DNA from: Saturnia japonica
Taxonomy: Eukaryota > Arthropoda > Insecta > Lepidoptera > Saturniidae
Length of the DNA stretch: 64,000 nt
Assembly (NCBI GenBank): GCA_033032175.1
Contig: CM065318.1
Coordinates: forward strand, 5,084,001-5,148,000
Direction: 5' to 3'
Part shown: one piece after another, positions 12,010 to 23,499 of the stretch
Layout: each line of letters starts with the position of its first letter
How positions within the stretch are numbered: the first letter of the stretch is position 1
Position numbers and translations under genes: made by a program
The notes under the pieces: model-generated
What the model was told of the DNA's origin: nothing
Seen by the model: only the letters and a program-made list of their open reading frames with translations
Database searches by the model: none

Positions 12010-12970
12010 TGAAATATTTCAACAAGTAAATACATCAATTATTTTGTTTTTAATTAGGTTTTTATAGTATATAAATAAGTAATTTAATATGTATTGAATA
12101 TACTAGTTGTTACTCAACTGCTTAAGCGTAATTAGGAGAAAAAATTCAATCACACGTATATTCACACTTACTATAATATTAAATTACATTCTTGTTATTG
12201 ATATGCATATAAAATATAAATTTTACTTAACAATCATTACAATTTTGTATCTGGCAACATATACCGGTACACGAAGCAGTTCAACTTATTACTCAGGAGT
12301 AGTTATAACAGTAGTAGCTATGAACCTGCGTATATTTTTATATATTATATACGAGTAAGCAAAAAATACTCCTTTTTTCAGTTATGGTTTATCGCGTATA
12401 TCTTTCTTATAATACTAGTCGTGTGCCATGGGATTAATCCCACTTTTAACTATAAAGAGGATGAATTTTCAAAAATCTTTTATTGCTGACGCTTTTTATA
12501 TTATCTCTTACACTATAAAATACTTACTCCAGTGCAAAACTTCTATCTGCCTGTTCAAACTGTGCATTTCCTGATAATCCTAATTTTTGTATTAATTACA
12601 TTTATAAAAAGGTATTAAGTACTTTGTAAATCTAATATTTTCGTGGTGATAATGTAATATACCGTGGTAATATAAATGGGTGCCATTTACATACATACAT
12701 ATAGTGTTACATTTTTATTACTTATGCGAGTCAATAATAAAAAAGCTGAGTTAAACTTCGCGTGTAAGTTTCGTTTTACCGAATACAATATTTTTCCAGA
12801 ATTTTACTGAGCGAGCACTAATATTTTGCAGAAGAAATACATTGTCAAGGTTTGCACAACTTCTAACACCTGCAAAATGTTCTACCACTTGCTCTTATAT
12901 CTTTCAAATCAATGTGCCATTTTAGTATTCAATTTTTTTTTAATTATGTCTACCGAATAAATTATCTCAC
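12010..12970 (-). other. Intron of the CPAP1 gene
   Basis: This intron of about 960 bp is bounded by donor GTGAGA at 12970 and acceptor TTTCAG ending at 12009. Phases match (1 + 2). It is AT-rich with no recognised repeat. The plus-strand open frame at 12107-12358 shows no homology I recognise. Confidence 0.7.
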
Positions 12971-13141
12971 CCGGCTCTCTCCCAGCACAAGAGAAAGTTG
13001 TTCTTGGTATAGTATTGAGAGTTGGGTAGTCATTACCAGGATTACCAGGCACTGCCAGCCTTATATCCCAACCGTGTCCGTTGTGGTCTAAGTGCTGTGG
13101 TCCTCTGCCATTCTGAGCGGCCGCCCAGGATGCGAGACACC
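12971..13141 (-). CDS. CPAP1-type cuticular protein, N-terminal coding exon
   Basis: The exon runs from acceptor TTATTTCAG (13142) to donor CCGG/GTGAGA (12971/12970). The peptide starts CLASWAAAQNGRG, which looks like the end of a signal peptide with cleavage near AAA-Q. It then has AVPGNPGNDYPTLNTIPRTT and FSCAGREP, the conserved stretch that precedes the ChtBD2 domain in CPAP1 proteins. It supplies the first domain cysteine. The exon carrying the initiator Met and hydrophobic core should lie at higher coordinates; I could not place it. Confidence 0.85.
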
Positions 13142-13158
13142 CTGAAATAACAAAATTA

Positions 13159-13566
13159 TCTTATAAAATAAAATCTCATATCACGGTGTTTGTGGTGGCA
13201 CGGCACTCCTACGAAATGGCTGCGCCGATTTTTATTAAATTTTTTTATGTATGTCTGGTAGGTGTAAGAATAGGTTGTAAGTTATATTTTATACCGCTAA
13301 GTGATTAGGCTGTCCCTATAGAGTATAAAAAATTGAGATTTTTTAAATATTTTTTTATTTGGCCTCTAAAAATACATATAACCCCACATTTATAAAAAAA
13401 AAACAAACCCTACTACCCCATCTTCCCATTTTTAAACGCGATATTAGTATTTTTGTATGAACAAAAAAATATTTTTTGGCTTCGGCGCGTTACCGAAGAG
13501 TTACGAGTATTCGCCAAAAATTTGTATTTTAGTTTCTAGGCGAGCAAAGCCGTTGGCAACAGCTAG
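13159..13566 (+). mobile_element. Non-autonomous Helitron in CPAP1 first intron
   Basis: It begins TCTTATAAAATAAAATCTCA after A (13158) and ends AAGCCGTTGGCAACAGCTAG before T. It sits 17 bp upstream (in gene sense) of the CPAP1 exon acceptor, so the insertion almost abuts the splice site. No coding capacity. Confidence 0.6.
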
Positions 13567-13569
13567 TAA

Positions 13570-14530
13570 TTCATATAAACATCTTATTAGTCCGTATTGG
13601 CAACTGATGAATAAATGATGAATGAGTAATGAATGTAAACCTCTCCCAAACCTAGCAATTTTTCTATTTTCTTAAACTTCAGTCATGCAGTTATTTGTGA
13701 ACTGCCCCACTGTTTCACCTGTATTAAATTTATTCGACCAATTCTCCTCCTCGTCACACCCAATGCACCCAAGTAGTTGTTTATAATTCTCGTACTTGCC
13801 AACAGCTTGCCAGATCGCTTGACATTCATGGATATTGCTACCGCATCTTATTGTTACAGCGTAAAATTTGTATCAAAGCCGAGTAAATAAGGTAAAAAAT
13901 TAAAAAAAAAAAAAAATTCTTATCTGACTAGTTCAGAAATTAGGGCGTTCAAACAAACAATATTTTGAGCTTTACATATTAGTATAGATGTCGTAAGCCA
14001 GCACACCATCTGTAACGCTCGTCATAATAATATAACACGAAATTTGTACTTGAAATCATGTCTGCTTATAACCACATAGAAAGTATTAACAATTATTGGA
14101 GTTAGCCAACGTTGTTTATTAGATAATTAATTAAAGTGATCCGTGGAAAAGGAAAACATGCTATGCCGACCCTACATAAATGGGAAAAGGGTAGAAGGAT
14201 GACCTGTTATCAACTAAATAGGGGTAAAATAATATGTAGATAGGTATTATGTTAGAAAACAATTCAATGAATGGAGTCTTTATTGAGTCGCGACCGGAAT
14301 ACAGCTCCCGTATGAATGAAGAATTGAAGATTGAATTGAAACAGAATAGTGTAGTTCAATGGTAGAGTCTCCTTTATTGTTATGTTTTATCATGAGCAGT
14401 TTCAAATCCAATTTGCTTAAGAGTTTCAAAGCGAGATCTTAACAATTTTTTTTTACAAATCAAATATACTTATATCCAACCATATTAATTTAGTTTAAGA
14501 ATGTTAGGGATTTAAGTAACAACTATTTAA
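13570..14530. other. Gene-free stretch
   Basis: AT-rich sequence with no recognised gene. A degenerate tRNA-like segment (GTAGTTCAATGGTAGAG near 14353 and TTTCAAATCC near 14402) may be an old SINE head. It probably belongs to the upstream intron or 5' flank of the CPAP1 gene. Confidence 0.35.
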
Positions 14531-14536
14531 TATATA

Positions 14537-14891
14537 CTAGCTGTTATCGAAATTCGACCAGCTACTTTTTAATCATAGACTATTTTCTGTTTGACATTTG
14601 CAGTATGAACCTAAACAATGAATATTATATCACTTGCTGTCACTTTTCATTGAGTGTAAATGTCAATATTTTGGGGGGTCTAAGTTCAATGGCACTGGTC
14701 ATGTTAGGATTCGCAATATTAATTATTTATTTCATTCAATATATTAGTAATAGATATTATAGATAAGTTTTAGCTTTCTGCACTCCTTCTCCATATAAAC
14801 TTTAACCATGCCAAATCTCACAGTCCTCCGTGCACGCAATATACGCCTAAAAAAGGGTATAAAGTTTTTGCTTCACGTATTAATATAACGA
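14537..14891 (-). mobile_element. Non-autonomous Helitron, family 1 (complete copy)
   Basis: An inverted copy of the element at 5070-5416. Its 5' TC is at 14891-14890 and its 3' CTAG at 14537-14540. The internal segments TTTGGCATGGTTAAAGTTTA and TGACAGCAAGTGATATAA match the other copies closely. Confidence 0.65.
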
Positions 14892-14899
14892 TGATGATA

Positions 14900-16010
14900 A
14901 TATAAATAGAAATGAAATTCTGTTTGTTGGTAAGCACATCACTTAAAAACGGCTGGACCGTTTTGAGTAATTTTTTTTAGAATGTCATTAATAGCACCGG
15001 AAATATCTGAATACGATTTCTAAGGAAAGAACAATTTGAAAAGTTGCCCGGAAAATTGAAACATCTAATGCGCTGGGTAAGAGGGGTTGTTTTCGTGGCG
15101 ATGTTTTGGTTTCAACGTTGGCGGTTGTTAGTGTGGCGACTCTTTGGCCGTAATTGTGGCGGTGTTGAGCCGAGTTGGTTTTGGTAAAATAGAGAGACTG
15201 GATCATTTCAAATTTTCATGTTAAAACATGGATAGATTAGAAGCAGTTAGTAGGGGTCACGACCACCATACACATAGAATAGTAATTAAATAAACATCTT
15301 CACAGTGACTTTTTTTTGGGATAACCCGGTGTATTTTTTTGTTGAAAATTTACTAATATATTTCACATCTACCGGGCGTCCCATAACGCTTGACCAACTT
15401 GACTAACTCTTTTTCTTTTGAATTGCATTTATGAACTTAAAATCTTACGATTCGAATGACGGATATTTTTTGTAATTATCATTTTGTTTTTCACGTTATT
15501 ATCTCCGAAAAATTTTTAGAACAACAAATCGGGATAGGTGACGCTGAGATCGATTGACAATTGGAAATAACAGTACAACGTCTACCGGACCAGATAGTAT
15601 AAATAATACTTGTAACGCCACTAACATTTAATATTCATCACTAGATGTCACTATGCGTTTTCTGCATCTCGTAAAGATTGAATTATCGCCTAGTCACCAA
15701 GAGATAGCGCTACTAGTAGATTAGATGGCGCTATCGTTATGTCGACATAAAATAGTGACCTGAGCAACTGTGCCAAAAGTGACCGAGCATTCTTAGGATA
15801 CCTGCTAGGGCCTAGCACCGCGCACGCTATGCGCTTTCACCCTTGTTGAGACGTTTTAGTGTCGTAGTATTAGTTATTCAGTACTGTGCTTGTGTACTTC
15901 CACCTACGTTGGGATACACCGGTTTTACGCATCGAAATTGTATCTCTCTCTGTCTACCAAAGAAATCTGTCTCACTTGAACAGTAGTTATACTTTTCTCG
16001 CTTCCCGCCT
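14900..16010. other. Repeat-derived stretch without a recognised gene
   Basis: A Helitron-like inner segment near 14930-15000 (AACGGCTGGACCGTTTTGAG) is followed by a G/T-rich block (15060-15190). GGGCGTCCCATAAC near 15373 recurs in related form near 55399. An 8-bp inverted pair GATAGCGC/GCGCTATC lies at about 15700-15740. Open frames here show no known domain. Confidence 0.35.
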
Positions 16011-16014
16011 CACC

Positions 16015-16260
16015 GCGTTAAATACTCTTTTTAACCGAATTCAACAAAAAACAGAGGAAATTCAATTCGAATGTTTTTTTTAAGAATGTTCAGACATAAC
16101 TTCTTTGTTTATTAACCGATTTGAATGGTTTTGTTTTCTGCTGGATAGAGGATACCTCAAAGTTTTTCCTTTTAATTTAATCGGCATTGGACTCATAGAT
16201 ACCTTCTCACAATCATTAAACTTGGTTTTCTTTTTCTGTAAAAAAATGTCTTGTATAATT
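16015..16260 (+). repeat. Interspersed repeat family E copy
   Basis: The copy contains CATAACTTCTTTGTTTATTA and TTTAATTTAATCGGCATTGG. Related copies are at about 33108-33350 (plus), 44915-45130 (plus) and 51800-51965 (minus). It has no conserved open frame. Confidence 0.5.
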
Positions 16261-16960
16261 AGGTTTTAATATATATTAATTATTGGTGTTTATTATTAAT
16301 GAGTTTGTTAATTATTCTTAGTTATTCGAGTTGAGAATCAATTTACTTATAAGAAGAAGAAAATTTATGAGGAGTGAAGTTTATACAAGTGTTACGATGT
16401 CATACATACATCATCTTGCTTTTAGAAGAATCATTAACAAGTCAACCAGTCAGTTAATCAATCAATCAGTCAATCACCTCTTTTCATAATAATCGTACTT
16501 ACTGACATATGCACACACCTACAAACACAAACACACACACTTTTTTTTTCATTAAAATATTTAATGTTTTTACCACAATTTCTACTGATTTTGCAGAAAA
16601 TAACTATTATTAAACTTTTTTTGGTAGTAGTTGTTCCTTACCACTAGTTTTATATGTTTATGTTTAACAACATTTTCTATAGTTATATAACCTGTATAAT
16701 AATGATTATTACTTTTGTTGATTATATCTTTCCTGTTTATTATAAACAACGAACATTACATAATAGTAGATTAGATAAGCTTAGCTTCAGGTACCAAAAG
16801 AATTGCAAAATTTTAACCACTCAACTATTATGTCTTTTGCACATATAATTTTACTTCGGTATTCTGACGTACTGTTAAAATACTGTCAGGTGAGATTTTT
16901 TGTGAGTTGCTGTGTTTCATGAACGAAATATACCATGCGGACGAAAGACCGCAGGCACAG

Positions 16961-16964
16961 CTAG
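16961..16964 (+). other. Helitron 3' end (5' end not found)
   Basis: GACCGCAGGCACAGCTAG followed by T is the same terminal sequence as on complete Helitron copies (compare 17461 and 43041). The left boundary of this element, somewhere after 16270, could not be fixed. Confidence 0.5.
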
Positions 16965-16970
16965 TAACTG

Positions 16971-17461
16971 TCTATACAATTAATAAAATTTTAATGTCTG
17001 TTTGTAATGTCAAAATAACAGCTTTTTACTAAATGCATATAAAAGTATATACGATACCTAAAACAACAAAAAGATTTTTTTATTTTTGTCTAATTGTTCC
17101 GGGTAATCTCTGAAACGGTTGGACCGATTTTGACGGGACTTTCAGTGGTAGATAGCTGATATTATAAGAAGTAACTTAGGCTACTTTTATTTTAGAAAAA
17201 TAATTTGAAGTTCCGTGCAACTGGTCATGGTGAATCAATTCGGGCGCAAATGGCTTGCGCTGATAAAATCTTAGGAGATATATCAAATTAATGTACTACA
17301 CAATTGTAGACATTAAAAAGACATTTTAAATAAGGTTAGAGAACACCCACAATAATCATTTTTATCTTTCCAATAGTCGGGAGCGGGGGAGTAAGATTCG
17401 TGCGTTTATCAGATCGATGACATTATGTAGTCCACATGAGTGAAGCCACGGGCACAGCTAG
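16971..17461 (+). mobile_element. Non-autonomous Helitron, family 4
   Basis: It starts TCTATACAATTAATAAAATT and ends AAGCCACGGGCACAGCTAG (491 bp), with the body block GAAACGGTTGGACCGATTTT. It is close to the copy at 42527-43041 and to the minus-strand copy at 45412-45867. It lies immediately after another Helitron terminus at 16961-16964. Confidence 0.65.
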
Positions 17462-17839
17462 TATAATATGAAATAAAAATCCCACAGTATTTTATTCTGT
17501 CTCTTCCCAGCAGGTTAAAATTTGACGTTTTATGTTTCTTGGTACGATCTAATAAGAATTAATCAATTATGATTTAATTCTAAGTTAAGATGCTGTTTAA
17601 TATATTTGCGTTAAACTTAAATACCATTCTCATACAGAGTTCTATTATTAGGCACACGTTTCTACAAATGTGTTGCAAACTTAAAGTACTATGGAGACAG
17701 TTCTCATAGCTTTTTGTTGCGTTGTTAATTGGATTGGTAAAAACAGATTCAATGAACTGACGGACTTGATCACACGGGTGGTACCAATTCATATCAAGAA
17801 AGAAATCCTATTTATTAGGTGATCTCGTGGTCTCTTTCA

Positions 17840-18172
17840 TAGGAGATGGATTTGTTTGTATGAATGTGCCCCCATAATGCTGGCAGCCATAGTTATCGAA
17901 TACCTTCGAGGCGTTGAAATCAATGCTATGGGGTGGCCGGCGCGTTAACTCGTCTTAAACCCTATAGAGCAAGTATGAGATAAGCTTGGAAGACAAGAAA
18001 AAGAACCTTGACCCGCTAATTTGAGAGATCTTAAAACGCATTACTGGAAAAATGGAAAGTAATTCTCCAAGATTTTATTGATACTTTGATTAAGGGTATG
18101 CCAAGGAGACTGGAAGCAGTTCGAAGAGTTAGAGGGATGTCACTAAGTACTGATTGTAGCCTAAGCATTTAA
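17840..18172 (+). pseudogene. Tc1/mariner transposase relic
   Basis: Across frameshifts and stops, the plus strand reads IVIEYLRGVEINAMGWPAR, then L-N-P-I-E-Q-V and D-K-L-G-R-Q. A C-terminal part ends MPRRLEAVRRVRG. This order (catalytic WPARSPDLNPIE-type block followed by a helix ending MPRRL-x-A) is typical of Tc1-family DDE transposases. Only the C-terminal half remains, and terminal repeats were not found. Confidence 0.7.
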
Positions 18173-18204
18173 ATAATAAATGAAATATTTCTTTCCTGTA
18201 CATT

Positions 18205-18410
18205 TTCTTTTTTATCCGACTGCGAAAAAAAGGGTGTGGTTTTTCGAGAGTATGTATGTATACATGTATATTTTTTAGACACGCTGTGTAGCCTAAACGG
18301 TTTGATGGATTTTAAAATACGAGGTTACTAGTGACATAGGCTATATAATACCGTCGTATAGATATCGTCATGTATGGGAATCAAATAAAAAGCAAACATA
18401 GACAAGATTC
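18205..18410 (+). repeat. Interspersed repeat family F copy
   Basis: It contains CCGACTGCGAAAAAAAGGGT, GTGTAGCCTAAACGGTTTGA and GTGACATAGGCTATATAATA. A similar minus-strand copy lies at about 53625-53850. No coding capacity was seen. Confidence 0.45.
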
Positions 18411-18529
18411 ACTAAAAAGGATGAAAACATTTTTTTTTTTAAACAAATCAAATTTTATATTCTTACGAACTATGCGTCTGCTAGATTTATTAGAACAATA
18501 ATAGACAATTATTGTTATTTTTAAAGGTT

Positions 18530-18690
18530 TGGTTTATTACTATGGTAAAGGTTGCGGAAAATCGCTGGTTGTGGACAGCACAGGAGCGGTCGTTGTCGCG
18601 ATCTTTGAGGAGACCTGTGTCCCACAATGAACGTCTTTCGGGTGCAATGTTGATGAAGGATGTTATTTTTGAAGTCGCAGGAGGTTAATC
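18530..18690 (+). pseudogene. LINE reverse-transcriptase ORF, C-terminal scrap
   Basis: A short open frame reads VKVAENRWLWTAQERSLSRS and then L-R-R-P-V. It resembles the extreme C-terminus of lepidopteran endonuclease/reverse-transcriptase ORFs, where a V-A-x-x-R-W-x-x-x-A-Q-x-R block precedes the stop. About 160 bp remain, so the clade cannot be set. Confidence 0.45.
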
Positions 18691-18719
18691 TTATGATAAA
18701 ACGAGAGTCTGTTTATATT

Positions 18720-19255
18720 ATTATAACTCTCGAATGTCTAATATATAAAATGTATATAAAAGTATGTGAGAAATCACAATTATTATACGGTTTATACGAT
18801 AATATATGAACAATGTTAGTTTGCTTTGTTTTACGAACAAGTGCAATGTAGTATTGCGTAAATATACGTAAGTATGTAGGTGCCCTAGATATATAATAGG
18901 CATCGAAGTAACAATTAGTTCACCATATTGTTCGCTGAGATATAAAAAGTTTATATAATTACAGATATTCATGTATCTTTACATATTCGTAGAGATAATT
19001 GTGGTTAAAATTATTCACTTTATGACCCTACGGTAACAATTAAAAACATTAAAATTTGCGGTAAAAATGTTTACTTTCTTTGTTGTAAATATGATTACGT
19101 GTATATCTTATATGCATTTACGCAAGTACATTAACAATATGGAACCTCGATATGAACCAATTTTTTACATTAATCTGTGTTAAGGCATTAAATCAATTGA
19201 TTGCGAATGACGCGATTTTAGGAATTTTGACGTGGTCTCATTCATAAGGTGTTGT
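18720..19255. other. Gene-free AT-rich stretch
   Basis: Nothing recognised. The open frames here are AT-driven with no domain-like composition. Confidence 0.35.
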
Positions 19256-19261
19256 TTGACA

Positions 19262-19452
19262 GTTGGCATGTTGCATAATATAGATTGTATATTGTGCATA
19301 TGTGAAGTGGATTAGAAATAATAACATCGAACATAAAAACTCCCTAGAAAGTTCTAACAAGGGAGCCATTATATTGTTAGAATACTGAAATCACCATACA
19401 TACACTTTATATTGTATGGTATAGTAATTAATGGTCTTCAATAAAGAGGACT
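19262..19452 (+). repeat. Interspersed repeat family D copy
   Basis: It contains TTGGCATGTTGCATAATATA, GAAAGTTCTAACAAGGGAGC and ATGGTCTTCAATAAAGAGGA, as in the copy at 6712-6925. Confidence 0.5.
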
Positions 19453-19499
19453 TTAGGAAAAAGTAGAAGACGCGGTATTAACTGAGTTTGATCATATTT

Positions 19500-20083
19500 T
19501 CATTTATTTTGATTCTTAATCTGAATACTGATTTGCCGGAAAATGGGTTCGAGAACCATGTCAAGCAGGTCAAAAATTTTATATATGGGAAATATAAGCC
19601 ATTCAATGAATGGTGAGCTATGAGAATTATCAGTAACACTTTTAGGAATCGTAAAAAAAATAAATTAGTAAACAATTTTAATTTTCATTAATTCTAAAGC
19701 AATTATGAAGAAATTTTGTGCGCGGGAAGTTTTAGTATTATTTGATGGGCTATAATAATTGTCAATATTACTTCTAGAAATAAAAAGAGAAGTTCAAAAA
19801 ATTTAATTTTCAACAATTCTCAACCGATTCTGGTCAAATTTTGTAGACTGGAAGCATACATCATACCATAATTGAGAGGTTTTATGAATGGTCAGTAATA
19901 CATTAAAAATCGTAAAATATAATAATAATTTTCAACCGAATTTGATGAAAACTGTACGTGGGATACATGTTGTACATGATACAACATATGAATTGTGAAA
20001 AATATGAATAAAAACAAAATTACGGTATGTAAATAACTATTACGTTATAGTAAACGCGTGCGGAGCCGCGGGTACAACGCTAG
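19500..20083 (+). mobile_element. Helitron-like element, family 2, with internal tandem units
   Basis: It ends GGAGCCGCGGGTACAACGCTAG before T at 20084. The body is built of several degenerate units of roughly 125-150 bp, each with a CAACCGATT-type block, a GTACG/GTAGAC...GGAAGCATA-type block and a TGTCAATATTA-type block. The 5' end was not resolved, so the start is approximate. Confidence 0.5.
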
Positions 20084-20097
20084 TATATCTATATATA

Positions 20098-20603
20098 CAG
20101 GTGTCCTGAAAGTCAACGTCAAGCGGGTACTCTTGAAAATCAACATCCTTGTTCACGTCCTTAGGTATGGTGATTATAATTTTTCAAATCTCTGTGTTTC
20201 ATTTAAATGAAGTAATCATAAATAACCATGCTTTTAATTTTATAACAAATGAAATAATCAACGTTGTTCGTTTAGCAGAAAGGAAGTTTGATTGAGTTAC
20301 GGATTGAAGAAATTATGTCAAGTAACTTGACTCATCATTTTTAAGAAAAGAAGTACTCTACTAGTTTAGATTTCAAAATGGAACAACAAGTTTATTGTCA
20401 CTTTTATTTCCATAAAAAATGTATTGTTTATTTTATTAAAAAAAAGGATCTCATTCCAAAAAACTCTTGCATGATAAATACCACTTTGTGTTCTTATCAA
20501 TAATCTGCTTCACCATAGTGTTGATGAGATGAACTGATGTCATAGAGTAAGATAGACATAATGTAACATTGTGTTTCTAACAATAAAAATTTCAGGACAC
20601 CTG
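20098..20603. mobile_element. TIR DNA transposon, non-autonomous, TA target
   Basis: The ends are perfect 14-bp inverted repeats: CAGGTGTCCTGAAA at 20098 and TTTCAGGACACCTG ending at 20603. Both are flanked by TA, and the flanking TATATA also matches. A 506-bp length with TA duplication suggests a Tc1/mariner-type non-autonomous element. No transposase frame was recognised inside. It lies 14 bp right of a Helitron 3' end. Confidence 0.7.
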
Positions 20604-20619
20604 TATATATATGTACACA

Positions 20620-21386
20620 CGTCTATAAATAAGTATCTGTGCCAACCATCCCAAAAGTGCCCAATGGGCCTAAAGAAGTTTTCACTTCAAAAATTTAGCG
20701 CGTCATGTAAACAGAAGTCCTGGAAATTTGAGTAACTTTGGTTTCACTAATTCATTAAGTTTGGTCATTATTATTTTAGTTAGAAGGGTATTAATTTATT
20801 TGTACTACTTTTCCATGCGGTTAGCTGGGCTCATTAAAAAATGTATGTGTATTTCACGATATAATCGGCATCTATGCCAAATTTTATTAAAATCCATCCT
20901 TTCATTTGAGCATGATTGATGGTATAAATTTCAAACGTAATTTTGCATTTTTCCTTGCATGCTATAAAGACCGACGACTTTATGACCGTATATCCGTTAG
21001 CACGTAGCGTGAGAAGCAGCGAAACGGTACTTAGGAACAGTGTTTATTATTGCTTACATAGTGCATAGTACGAATACTATGTCATTCGTATGGATTCCAT
21101 AATCACATCGTCAATACTAAGACGTATCATGAATATCAAAGAGTATGATATTTTGACGTGTTGGTGAAGAAAGCTGGTCCTTGTAATACTTAATGCTAAA
21201 AAACCACAAAATCGATTTACATGATTCTTTATATAAATCGTAGATGTTTTCTTTAACTAGGTTTTAGTGTAAGTTTTGTTACGTTAGCTAATAAATAATT
21301 CACGGAACACGTTATGGGCATAATAGTAAATTAAGACAACAACAAAAAATTACCATCAGCACGTTTATATTGACTTCACTCAAATA
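20620..21386. other. Gene-free stretch with repeat scraps
   Basis: A minus-strand copy of the GAAGTGAAAACTTCTT repeat lies near 20672-20695. The 20728-20919 open frame shows no recognised domain. Nothing else can be supported. Confidence 0.35.
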
Positions 21387-21755
21387 TCATTACAAATTAT
21401 AATACGTAAAGCAAACGCTTTCTACCTCTTTTTAAGCATATTTCGTGCACGGAAGACAGAGATTTGGCATGGCTAAAGTTTATATGGAGAAGGAGTGCAG
21501 AAAGTTAAAATTTATTTAAAATATTTATTACTAATATATTAAATAAAATAAATTAATACTGCGAATCCTAACCAGACCAGTGCCATTGAACTTAGACCCC
21601 CCGAAATATTGACATTGTCACTCAAAGAAAAGTGACAGCAAGTGATGTAAATAATACTCATTGTTTATGAATACTGTAGTCTGTAAATGTCAAACAGAAA
21701 ATAGTCTATAATCAAAAAGTCGCAGGTTGAATTTCGACCTTAGGGCTATAGCTAG
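21387..21755 (+). mobile_element. Non-autonomous Helitron, family 1 (complete copy)
   Basis: It begins TCATTACAAATTATAATACG and ends AGGGCTATAGCTAG before T. The inner sequence matches 5070-5416 (TTTGGCATGGCTAAAGTTTA, GTGACAGCAAGTGATGTAA). The terminal stem is degraded compared with the 5070 copy. Confidence 0.65.
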
Positions 21756-22589
21756 TTTTCATAATTATCTTAAATCGTAAAAGGAACTATTGTCACATGT
21801 AATGAAAGTTGCAAAGTCTTTTCTTGGATTATTTTTTACAGTTTAATTGATTGTTATTTATTTTTAAACGTGAGATTTTTATATAACAGTTTTTGTGGCT
21901 CCATGACGACAAGTAGAACTAATACAGTTTTAACCTTATCCCTGTCTATGTATAAGTATTACATATAATGTGTAGTAAAACAAAGGAAAAACTTTTATAT
22001 GTAAACTTTGATGGATTACTTTTGTTTTTGTTTGAACATCTAAATCGAATATTTTGAATACATGCAAACATTTTTGATGTTAATTCCGACACTCTCAAAT
22101 TTATGATTTTGTTTGCAATATATTTGAAATCTTTAAAATATTAGATCTCAACTATTAAAAAATATTCCCTTTATTTCTGTTCAAATTTGTTTTAAACATA
22201 TTATTTATGTATAATAAATATTTTTGGATAATGCTAATTGAAAATTTGATTTTAGATCTATAGGAACCAGTTACTAATACTAGGCACAAGGATTATTTTT
22301 TTGAAGTGAAAACTTCTTAACCACGTTTGTGACTTGAAACTCGAAAAACGATAAAGCGACAATAATAAGAGAAAAACACGTACATCTATAGTATTTAGCC
22401 TGCAAGAAAATGAGAGATAAAAAATTATACAGTTTTTCCTATTATCTTAGTCTCCTCTTTTTAGGTTTGTTAGTACGTGTGCCTACGTATTATGAAGCCA
22501 TGGGAAAAGGCATCATAACCAACGTGGTATATTGTTCTCGTTATATTTTTGTTTTCTGAAGGTTTTACTTCTACCCCGTGTGAACTGAA

Positions 22590-22866
22590 CACATTTTTTG
22601 TTTTTGTTTGTTTTTCACGCTAACCTCTAAAACGACCAGTTAGCCTTGAACGTATTTTTTCATTTATTTTAGACTATATATAGAGGAAGCTACCAACATT
22701 ACGCTACGCGACTCTGATGGCGAAGCAATTATTATACAAAATGTAGGCCAGAAAGTACAACAAGTAATAAAATAGTACGGGCGAGTCGTTTAGCGCGATG
22801 CGGAGAATCGGGAGCCGGGGGAGGGTTGGTTGCCAGACAAGTAAGGAAACCGAGAGCCACAGCTAG
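22590..22866 (+). mobile_element. Helitron-like element, family 3
   Basis: It ends AACCGAGAGCCACAGCTAG before T at 22867. The inner block TAGAGGAAGCTACCAACATT matches the position of AGGAAGGCTATATAACATCA in the element at 6967-7185. The 5' end is approximate. Confidence 0.45.
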
Positions 22867-23237
22867 TTAAATCGTTAACCCGGTTGTTTTTTATCGAATG
22901 TATAATATTGTAATTAAATTACATTGCTGGTATTAATCTAAAGTGCTAGCGACTAACCCTCCATGAAATTAATCACAGAGCACTTAGCTACGGTCAACCC
23001 CGTTTGTGTTATATTGGCTGGATCAAAAATTCCATTTGCCAGTGAAAATGGAAGGATATTTGTTATATAATAACGGAAAGTATCACAACCAGCATGATAT
23101 TACAAAATTAAGCTTATTATAAAAACACGCATCTAGATAAAATTTTAATATAACGTAGCCAGTTAATGAGATGAGCTGGATATACACCGTACTCTAGCGG
23201 GTCTACTTTTTATATTAAATTCAAAACAAAAGCCTAA

Positions 23238-23499
23238 TATCGAAGCAATGATAGTTCACTGGTAATGTGTACGGAATCGACGTGAGTTCGAATTCCTGCA
23301 GCGAACCTGAGCTTTCTGTAAAGGAAAACTTCGTGATGAAACCATAGCATGGTGGTGGGGTATTTTGTAATGCCCACCTGGCTAGCTACAACCGTCAAGG
23401 TCAAGGTCAAGGTGTGTTCCGGAAGCTGCACTTGAGAGCCAGATTCCCCGCTACGCTTAGTGTGTCACCATCTAGGGCCACATCGTCAAAAAAAAAAAA
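23238..23499 (+). mobile_element. tRNA-derived SINE, family A (most complete copy)
   Basis: A-box-like TAGTTCACTGGTAATGTG near 23250 and B-box GAGTTCGAATTCC near 23285 form the tRNA-like head. The body includes GTGATGAAACCATAGC, CACCTGGCTAGCTACAAC and three GTCAAG units. A 12-A tail sits at 23488-23499. Head, body and A-tail in this order define a Pol III SINE. The open frame on the other strand is incidental. Confidence 0.75.

Noticed and set aside
12107..12358. Plus-strand open frame in the CPAP1 intron
   Set aside because: Hydrophobic AT-rich translation without known domain, inside a well-supported intron of the other strand.
14346..14420. tRNA gene-like segment with GTAGTTCAATGGTAGAG
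   Set aside because: No proper acceptor stem or anticodon arm can be paired; the B-box is imperfect. More likely an old SINE head.
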